From assembly GCA_947166105.1 (NCBI GenBank), contig CAMVCZ010000039.1, positions 1 to 33,232 of the forward strand: a DNA stretch of 33,232 nt, in the 5' to 3' direction. The stretch is from an uncultured Bacteroidales bacterium (lineage in GTDB: Bacteria > Bacteroidota > Bacteroidia > Bacteroidales > F082). Positions 33,174 through 33,232 of the stretch are shown here, one piece after another. A program made the translations under genes and the position numbers. Every line of letters begins with the position of its first letter. Positions within the stretch are counted from its first letter, which is position 1. Below the pieces are notes generated by a model. The model was given only the letters and a program-made list of their open reading frames with translations, was not told where the DNA came from and did not search any database.

Positions 33174-33232
33174 ATGGCATTTAACCTCAGAAACAGAAAC
33201 TTCCTGAAGTTGTTGGACTTCACTCCGGAAGA
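33174..33232 (+). CDS. argF: N-acetylornithine or ornithine carbamoyltransferase, N-terminal fragment
   Basis: Only 19 codons are inside the window: MAFNLRNRNFLKLLDFTPE. This matches the conserved N-terminus of ornithine carbamoyltransferase (arginine synthesis, carbamoyl phosphate plus ornithine to citrulline). Bacteroidetes also encode an N-acetylornithine/N-succinylornithine variant with a different N-terminus; the form seen here points to the classical OTC, but the specificity loops lie outside the window. Confidence 0.75.
   Translation, partial: MAFNLRNRNFLKLLDFTPE

Overview
The window reads as chromosomal DNA of a member of the order Bacteroidales. The evidence is the promoter style (twelve sites matching the Bacteroidetes -7 element TAnnTTTG, no convincing sigma70 boxes), the absence of clear Shine-Dalgarno sequences, two proteins with C-terminal type IX secretion (T9SS) sorting domains, and several protein families that are mainly known from Bacteroidetes (DUF4954, DUF3109, the Bacteroidetes form of RmlB, DUF4143 ATPases). 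I cannot name the genus. I see no rRNA, tRNA, CRISPR array, insertion sequence or phage gene.

Layout. (1) 1-2400: the end of an AT-rich, probably polysaccharide-related locus (SGNH-like protein), then a decayed 3' fragment of an ATPase gene and an intact DUF4143 ATPase preceded by a 32-bp tandem repeat. (2) 2514-5985: housekeeping genes, gltX facing a tsaB-M28 peptidase operon; the peptidase is a T9SS cargo protein. (3) 6077-19778: a long co-directional block that probably acts as one or a few operons. It runs from an orphan adenine-specific DNA methyltransferase through galE, rmlA, rmlB, DUF4954, nagB, a WbpB/WlbA dehydrogenase, a TviB/WbpO-type dehydrogenase, UDP-glucose dehydrogenase, a PIG-L-like deacetylase and pnuC, and ends at a perfect 15-bp terminator hairpin. 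Its common theme is the supply of nucleotide sugars (UDP-Gal, dTDP-4-keto-6-deoxyglucose, UDP-glucuronate, UDP-GlcNAc-uronate and its 3-keto form) and hexosamine metabolism for surface glycans. No glycosyltransferase, Wzx or Wzy is present, so this is a precursor locus. (4) 19802-25064: thpR, then four tightly packed genes for a lipoprotein, two secreted proteins and an 825-residue secreted leucine-rich-repeat protein, none of which I can assign a function. (5) 25079-27733: a DUF4160/DUF2442 pair and ptb-buk (butyrate or branched-chain acid formation). (6) 27738-33232: comF with a secreted carboxypeptidase-regulatory-domain protein, a T9SS cargo gene behind a structured leader, DUF3109, a second DUF4143 ATPase behind a 33-bp tandem repeat, and the first codons of argF.

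The most interesting items are the leader at 29401-29483, where two nested helices and an 8-bp pseudoknot can be drawn with every pair canonical; the four-gene secreted/LRR operon with its repeated Trp-Trp module; a heptamer tandem repeat that contains the start codon of one gene of that operon; and the recurring association of DUF4143 ATPase genes with unrelated promoter-proximal tandem repeats and a gene remnant.
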